DNA of 64,000 nt from Haberlea rhodopensis (Eukaryota > Streptophyta > Magnoliopsida > Lamiales > Gesneriaceae). Each line of letters opens with the position of its first letter. Position 1 is the stretch's first letter. The stretch lies in assembly GCA_907163345.1 (NCBI GenBank), contig CAJQUN010000009.1:1178001-1242000 (forward strand), given 5' to 3'. A program made the position numbers and the translations under genes. Below the pieces are notes generated by a model, which was not told the origin of the DNA, ran no database searches, and worked only from the letters and a program-made list of their open reading frames with translations. Positions 25,087 through 36,784 of the stretch are shown piece after piece.

Positions 25087-25735
25087 CTTGCTCAGCCAGT
25101 TGAAAATATATCCGAGTATTTCTTCGTCGGAGTCTCAACGGATAGCGTAATGTTCTTATCACAACGGCATCCCTCAAAGGTTGCAGATTTATAATTGTCT
25201 CCCCCTTATTTTCTTTACTCTAATATTGACCCCAGAATTTTATTCTTTTTTTTAACAAAAAAGATTCCAAATAATTTGATTCTTGTCATTACTTATTGAA
25301 ATGAAACAATTTAAAACAGATACAAGATCAGTACAAAAGGGCAAAACCATCCTACTGATAATAATAAAAACATACATTTTAGGAAACTCACTAAAATTAT
25401 TACAACTCCATCTTGTCCAATTTGGAAGCAGATGCCCTCACACTTCTTAGAAATGCTTCTAGTAATCATCATGAAATTAGATTGTTTAATCGTCTTCTCG
25501 AATAAAGTTTAACAAGTTTCCAGAAAACCGGCCATGAGAAGTATTCCTGAAGATGCTCGGCGACGTAAGGACTTATATCTCATCATCAGACAGTTCAAGT
25601 GATAACTCATTTTTGTAACTCTTTTCAAATTTTATGCAATTAATGATTTCATGAAATATAAAATGAATTTATTGCTTAGACCCAAAATTTAATGATGATA
25701 AAATAGCATGGTTGATTCATTATTTATAGATTAAA
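25087..25735. other. 5' flank of the fusion gene and intergenic sequence
   Basis: The first 100 bases upstream of the ATG (25087-25190) would hold the leader; an AATTATAAAT box on the minus strand near 25190 is a possible TATA element. From there to 25735 no reading frame or repeat is recognised. Confidence 0.35.
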
Positions 25736-26130
25736 ATATGAGTGTGACAGAGATGCGTATGCTTCGTTGAATGTGTGGTAAGACCAGAAGAGATAAAATA
25801 ATGAACGAATATATTCGAGCTGAAGTAAGTGTAACTTGTAGAAGAGAAAACGCAAGAAAGTCGTTTACGTTGGTTTGGTCACGTGCGACGTAGGCCCATC
25901 AATGCGTATGTGCGTCGAGTGGAGTCCATGGATTTCAGTCATTTCACGAGAGCGAGAGGACGATCGAAGAAGACATGGCTCGAAGTTATACGCAAAGACT
26001 TGGAGTTCAGGAGTATTAAATATGATAATCTGACCGATAGAAGCGCTTGGAGAAGACTGACGCACATATTCGACCCGACTTGATTATACCCCAATTCATT
26101 GGGATTAAAGGTTTAGTTGTTGTTGTATTA
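25736..26130 (+). pseudogene. RTE-type LINE, 3' terminal fragment
   Basis: The end of a plant RTE-clade LINE open frame: MRMLR, then out-of-frame pieces, RWFGHVRRRPINAYVRRVES, RGRSKKTWLEVIRKDLEF, NLTDRSAW and FDPT-stop (26083). It ends in ATTGGGATTAAAGG and a TTGTTGTTGT tail at about 26115-26127, the usual short TTG tail. It is 5'-truncated, as most LINE copies are. Confidence 0.85.
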
Positions 26131-27015
26131 GTGAAATTATTTTTGAAAATTTATATGTCATCACCCGAATTCCATTATGAAACAAATATTTCGTGGTAAA
26201 GATGTTAGACGCGCAAGTATGCCCAATGTGCATCCGCCGGTGCCTAGTTCATATTCACTTGCAAATTCAAAACGTAATGAAAAAATGGTTCGAACTTGAA
26301 TTATGTTAATTTTTTTGCCTATATTTATATCATCATTATCATACACAAGTTCTCGTATAAATAATCTATTTTCAGACTAATTTTTTGTTGTCTTGAGCAC
26401 GATAGGAGCTCAAAATTCATACTCGAGCAACTCGACATGTGGCATAAATATATATGTTAAAATTGCAATTTAATGTCCACTAGAACTCGAGCTTGAATGT
26501 GAGATCAAATTACTAATCGACTCAAGCTTGTGCGCACGTCTAGCCTAGTGAACGCATGTTATCTGATTTGCAACAACATCCCAAACAACGATCCCCCATC
26601 TAATATCGCTGTGGCGGAGGATGCAACACACAGAAGGAACAAAATGGCAGGCACCCCCCATTTTCACGATCGATTACAAGCCATAATTTTACTTGAAAAA
26701 TGATGCATAATTTTACTTGAAAAATGATGCATAATAACACTGATCCATGCATCCTCCACAAGACTTGTAAAAAAGTGCAAAGATCTTAGCATAGAGTGCA
26801 GATTACCAAATTGATTGCTTATTTTTAATCCCTTTTCTTCTTCTAGTATTGCAATAATAATCCTCAACAAATGCATGAATCATTTGGACTCTGCGTGAAT
26901 CTTAAGCACGTGCCACAAAGAAAATGTATGACCTGTCACTATTTTTTATCTTACTTTCTATGGCTCAGGCCCACGAGAACTCGGGAGTTTGTGGCGTCTC
27001 GCCCCAGCTTTTCCA
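26131..27015. other. Intergenic stretch
   Basis: Apart from the 24-bp duplication nothing is recognised. Short frames are not supported by codon pattern or family match. Confidence 0.4.
26682..26729. repeat. 24-bp perfect tandem duplication
   Basis: CATAATTTTACTTGAAAAAT plus GATG occurs twice head to tail (26682-26705 and 26706-26729). Confidence 0.9.
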
Positions 27016-27491
27016 TCATAATGTGTTGCAGATAAAAGCCCTTCCACCTCTGAAATCCCTAGTTTCTTTAGGCTGTATATACCAACTCGCATCAGGCTAA
27101 AAGGAGCGATCAGTTGTGAAATAAATTAGACAGTAGAAACTTATGTATCACCACTTGTACCCACCCCCACACCAATCAAGTGTTTTTCCCCTATAATGAA
27201 GGGAAAATCTGAAGATTCCCCATGTTCCATCAATACCCTCATGTTCAACTCACAGCAATCTATATATAGCAGACAAAGATTTCCTGTTCATGAATCAAGT
27301 AACAATTGAAACTGTAAAATTTATTGCTTATGGGAGCAAACAAAAACCAAGAAAAGCGGGTGGGTTCAAAATGCAGAATAACCAGCTCCTTTGTAATAAT
27401 CAAGAAATCTATAGAAGTAGTGAAGAAGTGCTCAATTTACCGTGTAAATTGGGTAACTAAGCGATGCAGCAGCACCTAGATGACGGATCAT
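27016..27491 (-). CDS. Possible small two-exon gene, unrecognised
   Basis: On the minus strand an ATG at 27491 opens MIRHLGAAASLSYPIYT, which stops at a good donor (ACG|GTAAAT, exon 27491-27441). An acceptor (CCTTTTAG|CCTG) begins a second exon, 27096-27016, ending in TGA. The joined product has 43 residues. A leader with TCTCTCTCTGCTGC and a GAAAG|GTAAGC donor (about 27570-27640) upstream looks like a 5' UTR with its own intron. Another frame of exon 2 is open for about 50 codons down to a TAG near 26959 (KKLGISEVEGLLSA...), but it does not join exon 1 in phase with the splice sites seen. I do not recognise either peptide. Confidence 0.3.
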
Positions 27492-28231
27492 AAAAGAATC
27501 ACGGATAGGTTTTTCCAGTCATTACAATTGGCAACGGAGAGCCAATGAAGTTCACGGTAGAATCAGCTTACCTTTCGTATCCTCCTTTTATTGGGCTACT
27601 CGATTACTCGAAGCAGCAGAGAGAGAATTTGGATTCAAGCAACAAGGTGTGTTAGTAATACAGCAACTGCGCTCCACAACATATTAGTGCATGTTTGAGA
27701 TGGCTTAACCAAGAAAATGGGCATGTCCGTAAATGTAAAACAGCTGTTAAAAGTTACAACACAAAGCTCGGACGAGATATCAAACCAACATAATTCACTT
27801 GCATGAAATAAATCAACACTTTGCATTTCTCTCTACATTCTGCTTGTATATCATACATGAAAGTCCAAGACCAGTCCACATAAATGATGATTGGAACAAA
27901 TTACAGATGAGCCGTGCATTTGACTATCGAAATCAGAACAAGACCCCTTCCCCTTACAGCCACAGAGTCATTGTTGTGTGCACCGGCAGTCAATACACAC
28001 AAAATAGCCAAATTACGAGATAAATCTATTGTGCTTGCGCAGGAAACAAGCTAATGCAATATCTTTCCCAAATGAACTGGGAGAAATCAAAATTGCAGCA
28101 AGTAAATGAAGGCACATTTGTCGATGAGAAGGATAATTGTAAGATTGGTAAAACATATTTGAGAACACGATGCATTTGAGAATTGAAGAAATCAAAGAGT
28201 AAAAAGGAAACTTATTTGTCCATTGACTGAC
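27492..28231. other. Leader of the small candidate gene and intergenic sequence
   Basis: 27492-27640 could be the leader described for the small gene. The rest shows no supported feature. Confidence 0.3.
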
Positions 28232-28990
28232 AGTTTATTCGGTTGGGACTAGCAAGTGCACTTAATCGTATTGTAGGATTCGAGTGCAAGGCGTTCCCAC
28301 AAGACTAATACTTAATTACTAGAATTAAATTACTAAATCTAATCTAGACTTAATTAATTAAAGTAAAATTATAAATCTAAATAAAAACAAAACTAAGGAA
28401 ATCTGTAACTTTAACAATATTCAATGTTCAAAGAATAATTCGAATTCAAATAAAGAGAATCACGACACAAAACGGTATCAAATTCTAATATGTTGACACA
28501 TGTTTAAATTCAATTAACTATCAAACATTTACTCAATTACTGTCAGATTCCCTAAATTATTTATCAATCTATTTCAAGAATTAATAAATTTATCTTTAGC
28601 TAATAGTCTAATTATTTCTATTTGAATTTAATTTGATAAAAATGCATTAAACATCTATGAAATTTCAATTTCACCTAAAAATGCATACTGAAACCGTTAC
28701 TAGTTCTAGTTAGTTAAAAGATATGCTCGAATCTATTTTTGACCAATCTTCTTCCAATTCAAGATTAATCAACAAACATATAAATAATTGAATTATTATT
28801 CACAAACAATATTAAACCAACATCAATAAATAATTGAAAACTAAGAAGAATATCTATTATTGAAAAGTAACTAAATATAAAAACAAAGTATTGTCTAGGT
28901 CAATATTAAACCAACATCAATAAATAATCCGATCTCCGATGACTCGCCAAGCTAAAATAACTACTTTATTGGGAGATAGTGTGTTCCAAA
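28232..28990. mobile_element. Ty3-gypsy-like non-coding fragment
   Basis: The words GGGACTAGCAAGTGCACTTA, GAGTGCAAGGCGTTCCCAC and AAGACTAATACTTAATTACT resemble leader/LTR sequence of Tat/Ogre-type gypsy elements. A 45-bp phrase (CAATATTAAACCAACATCAA...TAAATAA) near 28808 recurs near 28901. No coding part and no ends were found. Confidence 0.35.
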
Positions 28991-29029
28991 TTGCTTCAAA
29001 TCTCAAGCCTAAATTACTTTGATCGACAG

Positions 29030-29320
29030 TTCGTGAACGGGTCGTGAACTTTAATAATTTATTAATAAAATATAATATGTATTCGAACATTTCGGGTATT
29101 TATTTCGAATAGCTCGCGACATGTTCGACTCTTTCGAACCAAACACGAACTCGAACTCTAACCGAACTCGAGCCAAAAAATTTAAGATATTCGAACTTCA
29201 AATCGAACTTGAGCTCGAATATATCTACTTCGATCCGAATTTGAAACTTAAATTATTCTTCATATTCGGTTCGATTCGGTTCGTTTATGCTCCTACTCAA
29301 ACCTCTAGCCATCTAAGAAT
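29030..29320. repeat. TTCGAAC-rich MITE-like fragment
   Basis: A compact region dense in TCGAAC/GTTCGA words in both orientations (GTTCGTGAAC, CGAACTCGAG, GGTTCGATTCGGTTCG), typical of hAT-type MITE interiors in plants. No clear terminal repeats or target duplication could be fixed. Confidence 0.3.
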
Positions 29321-30087
29321 AATTGCGAAAAGTCCTCCTTGAATGAATGATTAAGATCCAAATATAAGTGAGAAAAATATAGTCCTTTTTTTCCTTCAAA
29401 ATTGGTAGAATTTGAGTTTTCGGGAAATAATGAATCATAACACAATTCGTGATAATTCATTCTAACCAACAATTGTAACGAGTAGAACAAACTAAAAGAC
29501 AGAAGTTGAGAAGAGAAGAGTGCTATAAATACCTCATCTTCCCATTATATATTGAGAATTACTAGCTGAAGTTCAGCATAAACTCAATATCATAATCTCG
29601 GTAAAATGTCACCGAGCTTGGTTGAAGTTTCTTAAACAAGGCACATTGCTTAAAGTACGATAAGGAATTACAGCTAAAGCTATCGCCCCTCTTCGACAAC
29701 TTTCAAATGAGGATATAAAGAAAGAGATCAGATACCTATCAATTTAAAGAAATTTTTATTCCATTTTAGTGTAGTTAAACGCATGTACCATCGATGATGG
29801 ATAACATTCATACTTGAAATGTATGGCACTGTAATAAATGCAGTAATACCTGAATTGAAGTTTACACCTGGAAAAATCACAATGTAGACTTACAGAAGAA
29901 GCTAAAAAAACACACTACCTTGTCTCGAAAAATGTCTTAAGATTAGGTCCGATACCTGTGTGGATTCTAATCACATTAACCAGCACAACTAACTATGTTT
30001 CTTGTTAGACTAACCTAATCAACTGCTATATTCTTGAGCTAGAGTATGCAAATTCTCTTTGACTAAGTCACTCGAGGAACTACAAAT
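29321..30087. other. Downstream flank of TAF8
   Basis: About 770 bp with no gene. The part next to 30087 is presumably the TAF8 3' UTR on the minus strand; no strong polyadenylation signal was pinned down. Confidence 0.35.
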
Positions 30088-31221
30088 TTACAACTGAGGT
30101 AATTCTACCTGGTTTTCCATAGACTTCCGGAGTATAAACTCAACTCTCCTCTTCTTATCATCTTTTTCGTCCTCACGTTCGAACCAGGATGAAGTTCTAC
30201 CAGCGGCCTTATTCTGAGTCCTCAAATCAAGTGATTCTCCAAAGACCCTTTTAAAACCCTTCAACTCCATAAATATAGGTTTCCTCTTTTGTGGAAGAAT
30301 CTTGTCCCCATCACTTCCAGAATCAAGCCCATCCTTCATTGCCTCGATAGCAGGAGCAAATGTCTCCAACAAAGAGGCACGCTTTTCTGTGCGTGACTCA
30401 CCAGAAAGCTTAGCATGCACATCAGCCGGTAACAAGCCTGTCCCGCCATCCTGCAACGGCTTAACAAGAACAGAATTTTCAATTTCAAAACACCCAGGCT
30501 TCCCCAGCTCATCTGGTTCAGCTAAATCTCCAGTTGAGGCCGCAGCCAATAATGACGGGTTACACACCAGCCGCTGCTGCAAGCTTAACAAGGACCTTTC
30601 TGCCTTTCTCCGATGCCTTGCCAGCTCAATCATATCTGTACGAGGGTCAGTGTCCCTCTCATTCCATACAGGCGTTTGTATATATGTGTGAGGATCTGGA
30701 AATGCAGGCAACCACACTGGTATATGCTTAGAACTGGGTGTCTCACCCATTTGCAAGAAACTAGGTATCATTTTCCGTCCCCTGATCACAGGAAACTGAG
30801 GAACTGGCTGAGCAAAAGGTATATCCTCAGCAGACACCACATACTCCTCGAGCTCTTTGATAGCAGTATAACTAATTATGCAATCATTCAGGGCCTCAGA
30901 AACACCAGAAAATCCTTGTGACGAGCCTAAATCCAATAATCCTTGAATGACATCAAAGACATTGCACTCAGCCCTACCAGCCAAATTTGCATGGAATTTT
31001 GCAGTTTTCCCCAAGTCGCTGATGTACCTAATCACAATTCCAGCTATGGAATCAAGCGCAGACTCGTTGACTCCCTGAAAACCAATACTCTCACAAATCT
31101 GCGCCACAACAACCCTTGAAATCGCTCGGCCAAATTTATTGGTGCCAGATCGAATTATCGGACCTGGGTCATCTCTCTTTCCATCTACTTCACGTCCACC
31201 GTTCATATTCAGATTCCCCAA
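30088..31221 (-). CDS. TAF8: TAF8, TFIID subunit with histone-fold domain
   Basis: TAF8 is a TFIID core subunit; its histone fold pairs with TAF10 and the complex recruits RNA polymerase II in the nucleus. The CDS is one uninterrupted frame of 377 aa. Residues about 28-115 form the Bromo_TP histone fold (FGRAISRVVVAQICESIGFQ, SALDSIAGIVIRYI, NVFDVIQGLLDLG). Residues about 165-215 match the TAF8 C-terminal domain (VWLPAFPDPHTYIQTPVW, ARHRRKAERSLLSLQQRL). A basic tail (DDKKRRVEFILRK) follows. The ATG at 31221 is followed by an acidic/basic lead-in to the fold and is the first in frame. A donor-like CTACC|GTAAGATC on the minus strand near 31590 may mark a 5' UTR intron, as is common for intronless plant CDSs. 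It looks intact. Confidence 0.95.
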   Translation of the reverse strand: MGNLNMNGGREVDGKRDDPGPIIRSGTNKFGRAISRVVVAQICESIGFQGVNESALDSIAGIVIRYISDLGKTAKFHANLAGRAECNVFDVIQGLLDLGSSQGFSGVSEALNDCIISYTAIKELEEYVVSAEDIPFAQPVPQFPVIRGRKMIPSFLQMGETPSSKHIPVWLPAFPDPHTYIQTPVWNERDTDPRTDMIELARHRRKAERSLLSLQQRLVCNPSLLAAASTGDLAEPDELGKPGCFEIENSVLVKPLQDGGTGLLPADVHAKLSGESRTEKRASLLETFAPAIEAMKDGLDSGSDGDKILPQKRKPIFMELKGFKRVFGESLDLRTQNKAAGRTSSWFEREDEKDDKKRRVEFILRKSMENQVELPQL

Positions 31222-31700
31222 TCACTAAGGTCTTATTCAACTCCAGAAACTCAAAACAAGTAACCTCATAAATCCCAACACGGCCAAAGCCGAACTAGGA
31301 CCCAATTATATACATTCCATCCATGTCCCCTTATGAACAGCCACGAAACCCAAGAGGCCCAGCTGAATTATCAACCAGTATACACACATATTGTGCGTGA
31401 ATTACGGAATACTTACAAGAGATGCAGTTCCCAGAGTGTACCAAATCCCACAAACTTGAAGTTGCTGATGCGCAAAAGTGGATTACATCAATTGTGTCAA
31501 ACGCTTGCCATAAAACATCACAACTTTAGGGTTTTCACTTTTCATATATAATTGTCGGTTAGGAGAATGAAAATTGGGGCTTACAGATCTTACGGTAGAG
31601 TTCAGAAGTGAGAACCCTACCAAGAAACTGGAAATGAAAGCTTGGATCTGAGAAGGCTAATGGGGTATTTATGGGGAGAGACCGAGCCATCATCAGGAAT
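31222..31700 (-). promoter_or_regulatory. TAF8 leader and promoter region
   Basis: The 470 bp upstream of the TAF8 ATG hold a probable leader with a possible intron donor near 31590. Near 31670 a GGGTATTTATGGGG stretch on the plus strand (TATA-poor) may mark the transcription start area. No other gene lies here. Confidence 0.35.
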
Positions 31701-32439
31701 CTTTAATTTAACTTATCTAAACAAATTGGCTTTAATTAGTTTAATTATTTATTGGTTGATTAATATTAACCTAAAAGAATCGGCGTATGCCTTTTTGTAG
31801 CTCAATGGAATTAAAATCAAACTTTATAAAAGCTAGATTGAAAAATTCGTTTACTTTTTTTTTCAGAATTTAAATATAAAAAATAGGTAAGATTAGCCGA
31901 AAAAAAATAAGAACAAAACAATTGTGATTAATTTGTAATTAATTTAGGAGAAAAAAACTCACATAATTAACGAATCAAGATGAAGCTTTATAACAGGCTA
32001 CGTCCCATAACTTATCAATTGCACAAAATATAGATATGGGAATATACATCAAAACATTCATGTAATTTCGGTACAAGAAACAGTCCCTAAATTTTTCAAT
32101 GACCCAATTTAGTCTTAAGTCAGAAGCAAAAAGAGAGAGGGAGATTGAATTGAGAATATTTTTAAAATATTAAGGACTGAATTTGGAACAAAACAATTCG
32201 ATTTAGTCGATAATGTTTTAAAAATATTATGAATCACCCTTCATCATTTTGCTTCTCATATCCGACTTAACGAGTTAACATTGAGGACTGAATTCAAATT
32301 TTTTTTATAATTTTAATGATTAAATCAAGTCACTGAAAACTTTAAGCACTGAATCGAAAAATTCAGACCGATACCCTTTAAAGAAACATGATTCATAATT
32401 CATCCTAGCCATGAAAAATTTCTTCAATCACGTACTCCA
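31701..32439. other. AT-rich intergenic stretch
   Basis: No reading frame, repeat or element end could be supported in these 740 bp. Confidence 0.4.
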
Positions 32440-33119
32440 TTTTCAAATACAATTACAATGTTACCCTTAAAGAATACAATAGGCGGTTAATCTTCTTCCT
32501 CGCTCCACTTTTTTGAAACTTCAATTTCCTCTCGGTTGAAGCTGCGGTCCTCTTCCTCCACCACCGCCACAGCGAGAAGGCTGCTCTTCTCTTCCTCCAC
32601 CACTGGCGTCGCGGGAAAACTACGTACCTTGTTGCCATTCCGCCGCCGCGGGAAGGCGGCCATGAGAAACCTATCGAAGAACTTCATGTTTGGTTGCACT
32701 TCAAAACCCATGTCCAATTTTTTTGTCATCAACTCCGGCGGTTTTAATTTCTTGCCTGGGCATAGCTTCCAAGCTTTTCATCGGAGATAGGTGTCTCAAA
32801 GTGTAACAATTCTTGAGCTAAATGGATTTATATATTTTTTTAGAAATCAGCCTCTGTTTTGGAGATTTTTTCATTTTGGGGTTTAAGAAGGGTTTATCAT
32901 TGTCTCTTGGAATTAGATTTTCGGATCTCAACTGGGTGTTGTATATTTTTTCCTTTTCAATTGTTGTTATGCTTCTGCTTGATTAAGCTTTTGTTACCAT
33001 CATTAATTTTATGAAAACACCAGATTATTTAATTATACTCACAAGGTGTTTGATGAAATGTCTGAGAAGCCTAGGGTGGGGTTTGAGTTCCTGCAGCAAC
33101 TCCAATATATGGTATTTTT

Positions 33120-35470
33120 GCCCAGATGTTTTGAATGGTTTGAGTTCATGCATCAACTCATTTTTAATAGTGTTTGGATTATTGTTATGAATGGTATTTT
33201 TCGTGCACCGGTCATTTTTCGACTGCTAATGGTATGATTTCGTGCATCAACTTTGTTTAAATAAGGTCTTTTGTGCATCAACTCCTATTTGATTTTAATG
33301 GTTTTCGTGCATCAACTCTTATTTAATCAATATTTTACTAACGCTGAAATCGTGCACGAAAATAATAATTATTTGGTGCACAAAAATAAAAATTACTGGT
33401 GTGAGAAATTTCAAAACCATATAAATCAATAACTGGTGCCTGAAAATGGAAATCAATAACTGTTGCGTGAAAATTGGAAATCAGTAGCTGATGCACAAAA
33501 ATTGGAAAGCAGTAATTGGTGTACGAAATTAGAAATCAAATAACTTGTGCACAAGTTACTTGTTTGGATTTTTCGTGCACGAGTATTATATTTCCATGTA
33601 TCACTGTTACATCAATAATCGAATTAGAACCAAAGTTTCTAGTCAACCCACGTTCAATGTAGACATCATCTAGTTTGTTGTGAATAACATTTTTATCAGT
33701 GTTATATTTCGTGCATCAGTTGGTATATTTAAGTTGCCCATGAAAATTGGAAATCATATAACTGGTGCACAAAGTTATTAAATAATTTGTGCATGAAAAT
33801 TAACCAACTCGTGCATGAATTTATACAAATACATAACTTTTTACTGAAATAAATGCTTTGAAGAGGTTCACAAAATCATCCGATAGGTTTACATAACTAT
33901 CGAGTTCATGCACCAGTTAATTTATATTTTTCGTGCACCAAAGATACATTGGTTAATGTTTTTGCAATTTTCGTGCACCAGTGTTACATTTTCGTGCACC
34001 AGTTATTTTTTTTTTTTGCAATTTTCGTGCATCAATGTTGTATTTTCGTGCACCAGTGTTATATTTCGTGCACCATTGTTATATTTTTGCAATTTCGTGC
34101 ACCAGTTAATTAAAACAAGTTCGTTCACCTGTTCTTATATTTTCGTACATCAATTACTTTTTTCCGATTCAAATTCGTGCACCAATTAAACCTTCACCTC
34201 TCCTATTTGCAATTCAAATTCGTGCACCAGATTATGTTTTAGCACACGTGTTATATTTTCGTGAACCAGTGTTTATATTTTCGTGCATCAATTACTTTTT
34301 TTGGATTTTTTGTGCACCAGTGTTATATTTTCGTGCATTACTATTATTTTTTCGTGCATCATCGTGATATTCATCAATAATCGAATTGGAAACAATTTTC
34401 TAGTCAAGTCACGTTCAATGTAGACATCATCGAGTTTGTTGAGAATAACACTTTTACCAGTGTTATACTTTCGTGCATCAGTTGTTATATTTTCGTACAC
34501 AAATTCCTTTTTTGCAATTTCGTGCACCAGTTATTTAAAACATGTTCGTGCATCACCAGTGTTATATTTTCGTGCACGGTTACTTTTTGGAATTTTTGTG
34601 CACCCTTGTTATATTTTCTTGCATCAAATTTTCGTGCATCACTACTATATTATCGTGCATCATTGTAATATTCATCAATAATCGAATTAGAACCAACGTT
34701 TGTAGTCAAGTCACGTTCAATGTTGACATCATCGAGTTTGTTGTGAATAACACTTTTACCAGCGTTATATTTTCATGCACAAATTACTTTTTTGTAATTT
34801 CATGCACCAGTTATTTAAAACATGTTCGTGCACCACCAGTTTTATATTTTCGTGCACCAATTACTTTTTGGGAATTTTCGTGCACCAGTGATATTTTCGT
34901 GCATCACTGTTAAATTTTCGTGCATCATCATAATATTCATCAATTATCGAATTAGAACCACTGTTTCTAGTAAAGTCACGTTCAATGTAGACATCATCGA
35001 GGCCGTAACACTTTTACCAGTGTTATATTTCTATGCACCGGTGTTACATTTTTGTAAACCAGTTACTTTTTTTCAATTTTTCTGCACCAATATTATATTT
35101 TTCACCATTATCCAAGTTCGAAGCATGTTCCATACTTGGGGAAAGGCAATTATATTGTATCTGATCATGCAACTAACTGGTGCACGAACTTATACTGATG
35201 CACGAACATAATGGTGCACGAACTTATAAGATTAACTGGTGCACGAAAGTTTAACATACTGATGCACGAACTTATAAAAGTAAGTGGTGCATGAACTTAT
35301 AAACGTAACTGGTGCACGAAACTTAAACATAATGGTGCACAAACTTATAAAAGTAACTGATCCACAGAACTTAAACTAACTGAAGCACGAACTTATACTG
35401 ATGCATGAACATTACATATTCTTACTGGTGCATACACAACCACATACAATTATGGGTGCACGATTCCAAC
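33120..35470. repeat. Degenerate GTGCA-core array with orientation switches and a 290-bp higher-order unit
   Basis: Short units of the type TTTTCGTGCACCAGTGTTATA fill 2.3 kb. Most face one way, but 33350-33545 and 35165-35460 carry the reverse form (ACTGGTGCACGAAAnTTATA). A longer block (GTCAAGTCACGTTCAATGTA then GACATCATCGAGTTTGTT, AATAACACTTTTACCAG) recurs at about 33640, 34400, 34705 and 34970; the last three give a higher-order spacing near 265-305 bp. The core ACTGGTGCA is shared with the first MULE's arrays. Confidence 0.85.
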
Positions 35471-35529
35471 ACATTTTGATTTGTTTATCTCAAGTTCCAG
35501 AACATCATAATATAAACATATACCTAATC

Positions 35530-35700
35530 ATCAAATATGGTCCTTACAAGTTTTCCTGTTGTGATCATGTTTATTAGACAACTACAATACAACTATCTAA
35601 TATTTTCACTTGCTGTTGTTGGTCTTCAAACGGTACTCTATCTTTTTCTGCTTTTAATAATTGCTCCTTCTTCTCAACCGATGAAGTCAAGAAACACAAT
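35530..35700 (-). pseudogene. Relic of the MULE transposase 3' end
   Basis: Plus-strand CAAATATGGTCCTTACAAGT, TGATCATGTTTATTAGACAA and CTACAATACAACTATCTAAT align base by base with 3417-3490, the complement of the transposase CCHC knuckle and stop region (CAAATAGGCTCTTTACAAGT, TGCCCATGTTTGTTACAACG). Here the Cys/His codons are mutated, so the knuckle is lost. Confidence 0.8.
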
Positions 35701-36784
35701 CCATGATTTATTAAGATATTCTGAGGCTATAACACCATTCAAAAATTAAAGCAAAAAATCAAGCCATCATGATATAATATCCATGCATGAAAATTGATCT
35801 GATCATATCAGCTGACTACAAGCCAATATTATCACAAAAGCTCAATGCACAAGTTGATAATTTTTAAAGAAAAGCCACGATCTAAGGAAAAAAATAAAGA
35901 AAGAATAACCTGAGAACTAAAATTCAAGTTTAAAATCCAAATATAAACATCACATATCAAACAAATGATGATCTTTTTAAAATGCCCTTCTCGCTTAGAC
36001 AATTTAAAGAAAGACTTAAAACTCTCTACTGAAAGTATACATTAATATGAGGAATGGAATAAGCCAAGCTCCCTAATAAGACATCTTAGTATATAACCTA
36101 ACTTTCGCCAGCAACACCTTACGGAGCAGTTCGAAAACGATTCTCTGTCTCACTCTATCTTTTTATAGTCATTAGTTGCACACCCATCACACTCTTTAGT
36201 CTCTTCCCCCACAGTTCCTTTGAATTCATCTTGGCTTTCATTATGTTATATTAGTAGATACCATACACAGACATCCATGTACACACACATATTCGTATAA
36301 ACACAAATAAACAATAAATTTCAGATACATGAGGTTACGAGAAACAAAACAATAAATTGCAGATACCTGAGGTTACGAGAAACAATGATTGTGAATTAAT
36401 CCTCTGAATCACAGTGGAAGCATATGCACACGGTGTAAGAACTGGAGAGAATGATGAAGACTTTAGATGACCACTATCGCACACTATGTGCTGAGGATAT
36501 CATGATTCCAGTGCGTAAATGTGGATCGGAAGAAAGAGAATGAGATGAGATGATTAGATGTTTCATGGGTTTGAAACCCTAATTAGGTTAGAGATGAAAT
36601 CAGGAGTATTTTAGTAAACAAAAAAAAACTTTAATAAAACAGAGATTAAAAAAGTGAACTTATTTGAATAAAGTTCTCTCAAAAGTGGATTTAGTTGCAC
36701 ACTTGTTTGTTTTGAGTCACTTATTTGATTTAAGTTTCTCCAAATGGTAACTTAATGTAATTTCCCCTACATTTTAATATATTA

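Larger units (their letters stand above)
32440..36775. mobile_element. Deleted MULE derivative related to the element at 1-7650
   Basis: Three features tie it to the first MULE in the same order. A GTGCA-core array lies first (33120-35470). A relic of the transposase 3' end sits right after it (35530-35700). The right end (36560-36775) shares AAAAGTGnACTTA, TTGCACACTT and a final AATTTCCCC with 7440-7650. The transposase body is deleted. The left end is uncertain: AATTACAATGTTACCC near 32450 weakly mirrors GGTAACTTAATGTAATT at the right end. A GC-richer piece (32490-32790), open on both strands but unrecognised, may be captured host DNA. Confidence 0.6.

Noticed and set aside
33046..33237. 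A PPR protein gene
   Set aside because: Only KVFDEMSEK resembles a PPR repeat; the rest runs into the GTGCA array.
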